Below, piece after piece: positions 60,924-64,000 of a DNA stretch of 64,000 nt. A program made the position numbers and the translations under genes. This DNA comes from Salinibacterium sp. NK8237 (GTDB lineage Bacteria > Actinomycetota > Actinomycetes > Actinomycetales > Microbacteriaceae). Where the stretch lies: the NCBI RefSeq assembly GCF_015864955.1, contig NZ_JADYWE010000001.1, forward strand, positions 1,488,001-1,552,000, read 5' to 3'. Position 1 is the stretch's first letter. Each line of letters starts with the position of its first letter. Under the pieces are notes generated by a model. It searched no databases, was not told where the DNA came from, and worked only from the letters and a program-made list of their open reading frames with translations.

Positions 60924-61979
60924 CTAGAAGGGGTAGTTTCCGTCTGAGAACTGTCCAGGAACATAGGGCTGGATGTCATTGCCCAAGATGAGTTGGCCGT
61001 CAACGACGATCGACTCATAGCCGCCAAGTTCCCAAGCAAGGTCATCGCCAGTGGCAACGGTCTCGCCCTTGAGGATCGAGAGAGCTACCGAGTTCAGTGC
61101 CCAACCCCAGCCGGCCGGGTCCCAACCCTGACCGAAGTCCATGTAGCCGTCTTCGAGGTCAGGACCGGCAACCGATGGCAACGTGAGGGACACGTTTGCA
61201 ACATCCGTGCGTCCCTTGTCGCGAAGGGCCAAGGCCATTCCCGAACCACCGGACGGTGTCGTGGTGAGGTAACCCTTGAGGTTCGGGTAGGTGCTCAGCA
61301 GTTCGTCTGCGAGTTCGCGACCCTGCTGGTCGTCGTTGTTGTTCTCGTAGGGTGTTTCTTCGACCAACACCATGTCTGGATAGTTTTCGGCGATATAGTT
61401 GTTTGCCGCTTCGAGCCACAGCAAGTGCGACTCACTGGTGAGGTTTCCCACGCTCGTGACGTATTCGCCCTCGCCGTCCATGGCCTCAGCCAGTCCCTTA
61501 GCGAAGCCAACACCGAAGTCGGCGTTGTCGAATGACTCAATGTCGAAGTCGATGGATTCGGTGCCGACGAGCTGTGTAGCCTCCGTTACGCCGACGACGA
61601 TGCCTGCCTCACGGGCACGTTCGAGCACGGGTCCGATACCGATGGGGTCGTTAGGAACGACGATGATGGCATCGACGTTCTGAGCGATAAGGTCTTCAAC
61701 AATCTGAACCTGAAGCGCGGGATCGCCCTCTGCTGGCCCCGTCTGGTAGGCCTCAACTTCGTCGCTGTTGGCGTCGTTGAACATGTCAACGCCTTCGCTC
61801 ATGCGCTGGAACCAGGTGATACCTTCCACCTTTGAGACGGTGACGATGCGGAACTTGTCGCCGTCTTCACCACCGGCGCTTGATCCGCCGGAATCGACGG
61901 TGCCACATCCGGCGACGAGCCCTGATAGGGCGAGCGCCGTAACAGCGCCTCCGATAAACCTGCTGCGTGCGAGCTTCAT
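60924..61979 (-). CDS. Sugar ABC transporter substrate-binding lipoprotein
   Basis: 351 residues. Lipobox VAGC with Cys25, then a Gly/Ser linker and a periplasmic-binding type 1 domain: IVTVSKVEGITWFQRMSEGVDMF, QIVEDLIAQNVDAIIVVPNDP, ANNYIAENYPDMVLVEE, GYLTTTPSGGSGMAL. Similar in layout to LsrB/RhaS-type proteins. AAAGGAG precedes the ATG. First gene of a six-gene operon with two isomerases at the end; ligand may be a tetritol or similar small sugar (inference). Confidence 0.9.
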   Translation of the reverse strand: MKLARSRFIGGAVTALALSGLVAGCGTVDSGGSSAGGEDGDKFRIVTVSKVEGITWFQRMSEGVDMFNDANSDEVEAYQTGPAEGDPALQVQIVEDLIAQNVDAIIVVPNDPIGIGPVLERAREAGIVVGVTEATQLVGTESIDFDIESFDNADFGVGFAKGLAEAMDGEGEYVTSVGNLTSESHLLWLEAANNYIAENYPDMVLVEETPYENNNDDQQGRELADELLSTYPNLKGYLTTTPSGGSGMALALRDKGRTDVANVSLTLPSVAGPDLEDGYMDFGQGWDPAGWGWALNSVALSILKGETVATGDDLAWELGGYESIVVDGQLILGNDIQPYVPGQFSDGNYPF

Positions 61980-62064
61980 GCGTGTTCTCCTTTGAACGTT
62001 GTGCTGAACCGACTGCTGGTTGTTTCCAAGCTATGAGAGTGGGCTAGCGGGGAATATTGGGGCT

Positions 62065-62086
62065 TTCCCTATACGCCGGTAGGGAA
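62065..62086. promoter_or_regulatory. TTCCCTA-N8-TAGGGAA inverted repeat
   Basis: Perfect 7-bp arms with an 8-bp spacer, 86 bp upstream of the binding-protein gene and downstream of the E2 terminator. Candidate operator of the second sugar operon; no regulator gene is in view. Confidence 0.5.
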
Positions 62087-62121
62087 CCCCCTACGTCGCG
62101 CTACGGGTAGACAGAAAGAAA

Positions 62122-62159
62122 CACCCCGAGCATGACGACAGTGCGTCACGCTCGGGGTG
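62122..62159 (-). terminator. Intrinsic terminator after the E1-E2 operon
   Basis: CACCCCGAGC-A-TGACG ... CGTCA-C-GCTCGGGGTG forms a long near-perfect hairpin (62122-62159). On the minus strand it is followed by TTTCTTTC. It separates the dehydrogenase operon from the sugar-transport operon. Confidence 0.85.
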
Positions 62160-62188
62160 CCGAGTGCTGAGGGTGATGTTGGTGCCGG

Positions 62189-63490
62189 TTAGACCAGCAT
62201 TGAGAGTGGGTTCTCGATGTATTCCTTGAAGCGGGCCAGCCATTGGGCGGCGAGCACACCATCCACTGGTCGATGGTCAACCGAGACGGTGACCGTGACG
62301 GTATTGCCGATGACAATCTCGTCGCCGTCAACAAGGGGAGCTCTCACTACGCCGGCGACAGCAACAATGCCCACTTGTGGCGGGTTGATGATCGCCGAGA
62401 AGCTTTCGACCCCGTACTTGCCCAGGTTCGAGACTGCGAAGGAGCCGCCGACAAGTTCGTGTTGCTTGAGGGTTCCGTCGTTGGCGCGTTGCGCGAGGTC
62501 ACGAACGCTCGATGAGATCTCAGTCAGCGACTTCGCGTCTGCGTCACGAATGAGGGGCGTAAACAGCCCACGCTCGCCCTGGATAGCCACGGCGACATCC
62601 ACAGAATCGAGGTGTTTTACCGCTGTCGGCGTCCAGTTGACATTCATTTCTGGAACCGCTCGCAAGGTCAACGCCGTCGCTTTCACGAAGAAGTCATTGA
62701 TCGATACGCGCACCGCAGAGCTCGTGTTGATGCGCTCTCGCAGGTCGAGCAACGCGTCAACGCGACACGTCACCGTCAGGTAAAAGTGCGGCACCGTTTG
62801 CTTGCTCGCCGACAGAGCCGAAGCGATCGCTCTACGCATAGCCGTGTGCGGAACATCCACACCGCCATCGCTCGCTGACTGTGGTGCTTTCGGCGTGGCT
62901 GGCGCTGCTGCCACGGGCGGCGCGACCGGGGGCGGAGTTGCGGATGCCACAGCCGGACTGCTCGCGATGGCTCGCTCGACATCCGCTCGCACAATGCGGC
63001 CCTCGGGCCCACTGCCGGAGAGCGCAGAGATTTCGACCCCGTGTTCAACGGCAAGACGACGAGCGAGAGGGGACGCGAAGAGTCGCGTTCCTCGATCAGT
63101 TTCGTCGGGGGCGATGGCGTCGTTCGTCGGCGCGGGAGCCGCCGCTGGCTGAGCGCTCGCTTCGGGCGCTGCTTCGGCAGCGGGCGCTGGAGCCGCGGCC
63201 GCAGCGAGCCCAAGCCCACTGAGAACCGCAGCCGGATCGCTGCCGTCTTCACCCGGATCGAGCAGGATGGCGATGGGTGCACCGATAGCGACGGAGTCCC
63301 CGGCTTCGGCCATGAGTTGCATCACAACACCGTCGGAATCCGCCTCGATGTCGACGTTGGCCTTGTCTGTCTCGACCGTGGCGAGAACATCGCCCGGCTT
63401 GATCGTGGCGCCAGCCGCGATTCCCCACTCGAGGAGTGTTGCTTCCTCAGCATCGGCGGAGATACCCGGCATGCGAAAAATGCTAGCCAT
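62189..63490 (-). CDS. Dihydrolipoamide acyltransferase (E2) of a 2-oxoacid/acetoin dehydrogenase complex
   Basis: 433 residues. Lipoyl domain at about 1-77 with the lipoyl Lys in VETDKANVDIEA; Ala/Pro-rich linker; peripheral-subunit-binding domain at about 138-175 (ASPLARRLAVEHGVEISALSGSGPEGRIVRADVERA); catalytic domain from about 215 with VSVDHRPVDGVLAAQWLARFKEYIENP (active-site His/Asp). One lipoyl domain and the sequence type fit pyruvate- or acetoin-dehydrogenase-like complexes. TAATG overlap with the E1-beta gene. Confidence 0.92.
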   Translation of the reverse strand: MASIFRMPGISADAEEATLLEWGIAAGATIKPGDVLATVETDKANVDIEADSDGVVMQLMAEAGDSVAIGAPIAILLDPGEDGSDPAAVLSGLGLAAAAAPAPAAEAAPEASAQPAAAPAPTNDAIAPDETDRGTRLFASPLARRLAVEHGVEISALSGSGPEGRIVRADVERAIASSPAVASATPPPVAPPVAAAPATPKAPQSASDGGVDVPHTAMRRAIASALSASKQTVPHFYLTVTCRVDALLDLRERINTSSAVRVSINDFFVKATALTLRAVPEMNVNWTPTAVKHLDSVDVAVAIQGERGLFTPLIRDADAKSLTEISSSVRDLAQRANDGTLKQHELVGGSFAVSNLGKYGVESFSAIINPPQVGIVAVAGVVRAPLVDGDEIVIGNTVTVTVSVDHRPVDGVLAAQWLARFKEYIENPLSMLV

Positions 63491-64000
63491 TAGTTGGCCC
63501 CCTCTGGGCTCGCGTCACTATTCGTCAGCCCGACGATCTGCCGCATGCTGGCGGCAACATCATCGACGTTGGCGAGCGCGGCAGCTTCGAGGATGCGGCT
63601 GATGCTCGGTGACGATTCTGAGCCAGTGACTCGTTCGATTGGGGCATCCAACCAGTCAAAGTAGCGGCGCTGAATTTCGTCGCTCAGCCAGGCGCCGTAG
63701 GAGGTTCCGCGGGAGCCTTGCTCGACGATCATGACGCGGTTGGTTTTCTTGATGCTCTCGCCGATCGTCGCCCAGTCGATGCTCGCGGGGTCAAGCCAGC
63801 GGAGGTCGACAACTTCAGCGTCGACTCCCGACTTGTCGGCGGCATCCAGCGACTCTTGCACCATCGACAGGTACGTCAGCACGGTCACTTCTGCACCTTC
63901 ACGGCGAATCGCGGCAGAGCCAATCGGGATGCGGAAGTCGAGGTCGTCAACGGGGATGTCGCCGAAGGTCTTGTACAGATCGGCATCGTGTTCGAGCATC
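63490..64000 (-). CDS. 2-oxoacid dehydrogenase E1 component, beta subunit, N-terminus beyond window
   Basis: The C-terminal 169 residues or so of a transketolase-like E1-beta: EHDADLYKT, IPIGSAAIRREGAEVTVLTY, VDLRWLDPASID, VMIVEQGSRGTSYGAWLSDEI and RVTGSESSPSIS. The ATG at 63999 is internal, as the family has about 150 more residues upstream. Coupled to the E2 gene. An E1-alpha gene is expected just outside the window. Confidence 0.9.
   Translation of the reverse strand, partial: MLEHDADLYKTFGDIPVDDLDFRIPIGSAAIRREGAEVTVLTYLSMVQESLDAADKSGVDAEVVDLRWLDPASIDWATIGESIKKTNRVMIVEQGSRGTSYGAWLSDEIQRRYFDWLDAPIERVTGSESSPSISRILEAAALANVDDVAASMRQIVGLTNSDASPEGAN

Overview
The window is 64 kb of high-GC bacterial chromosome. 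Several things point to an actinobacterium, most like Microbacteriaceae: a DUF3073 gene and a sterol-carrier-like gene among purine genes, a TipA-type MerR regulator, frequent GTG starts, several probable leaderless genes, ATGA/GTGA-coupled operons and RbsABC/Lsr-type sugar transporters. The genus is inference. I see no rRNA, tRNA, CRISPR array, insertion sequence or prophage. The only clear defence-type locus is an Abi_2/AbiF-like gene with an upstream structured RNA.

Layout. 1-12.4 kb: the N-terminal 600 residues of an RND efflux permease, a MocR/YczE divergent pair, a TipA-like regulator, two fluoride-channel subunits, a pseudouridine-degradation operon (psuG-psuK) that also carries trpF, a LysR regulator, a lone AAA ATPase and a flavin monooxygenase. 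12.5-21.1 kb: the purine biosynthesis region (purM, purF, purD, purC) with DUF3073 and SCP-like genes. 21.1-30.9 kb: small regulator-plus-partner units (PadR/HAAS, DesK/DesR-like two-component system, MarR/DUF4166/glyoxalase-like), the AbiF-like locus, and a membrane molybdopterin oxidoreductase. 31.2-37.3 kb: two copies of a cassette made of a seven-helix membrane protein plus a YtrA-type GntR regulator. Each is preceded by an operator array with the same geometry. Between them lie a lipoprotein, an acetyltransferase, a membrane protein and an old-yellow-enzyme reductase.

39.2-52.8 kb is a carbohydrate-catabolism island. It has rbsK-rbsD-gntR, a transaldolase-like aldolase, a tagatose/psicose 3-epimerase-like enzyme and an RbsABC-type importer. 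A tightly overlapping six-gene operon follows: cupin phosphoglucose isomerase, FGGY kinase, 2-hydroxyacid dehydrogenase, KDPG-type aldolase, shikimate-dehydrogenase-like and phosphotriesterase-like enzymes. Near-identical TGTWATTACA palindromes lie in front of three transcription units here, which suggests one regulon under the local GntR protein. 54.6-62 kb holds an MFS exporter and a second sugar operon: a binding protein, ABC ATPase, two permeases, a RpiB-like isomerase and a TPI-like isomerase. The last two resemble the erythrulose-phosphate isomerases of tetritol catabolism. The window ends in a 2-oxoacid (pyruvate/acetoin type) dehydrogenase E1-beta/E2 pair, with the E1-beta gene cut off by the window edge.

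The most interesting points are the AbiF-like protein with its ncRNA, the duplicated YtrA cassettes with conserved operator spacing, two MerR-type promoters with exact 19-bp spacers and probable leaderless starts, the shared operator over the sugar island, and the unassigned sugar pathway itself.
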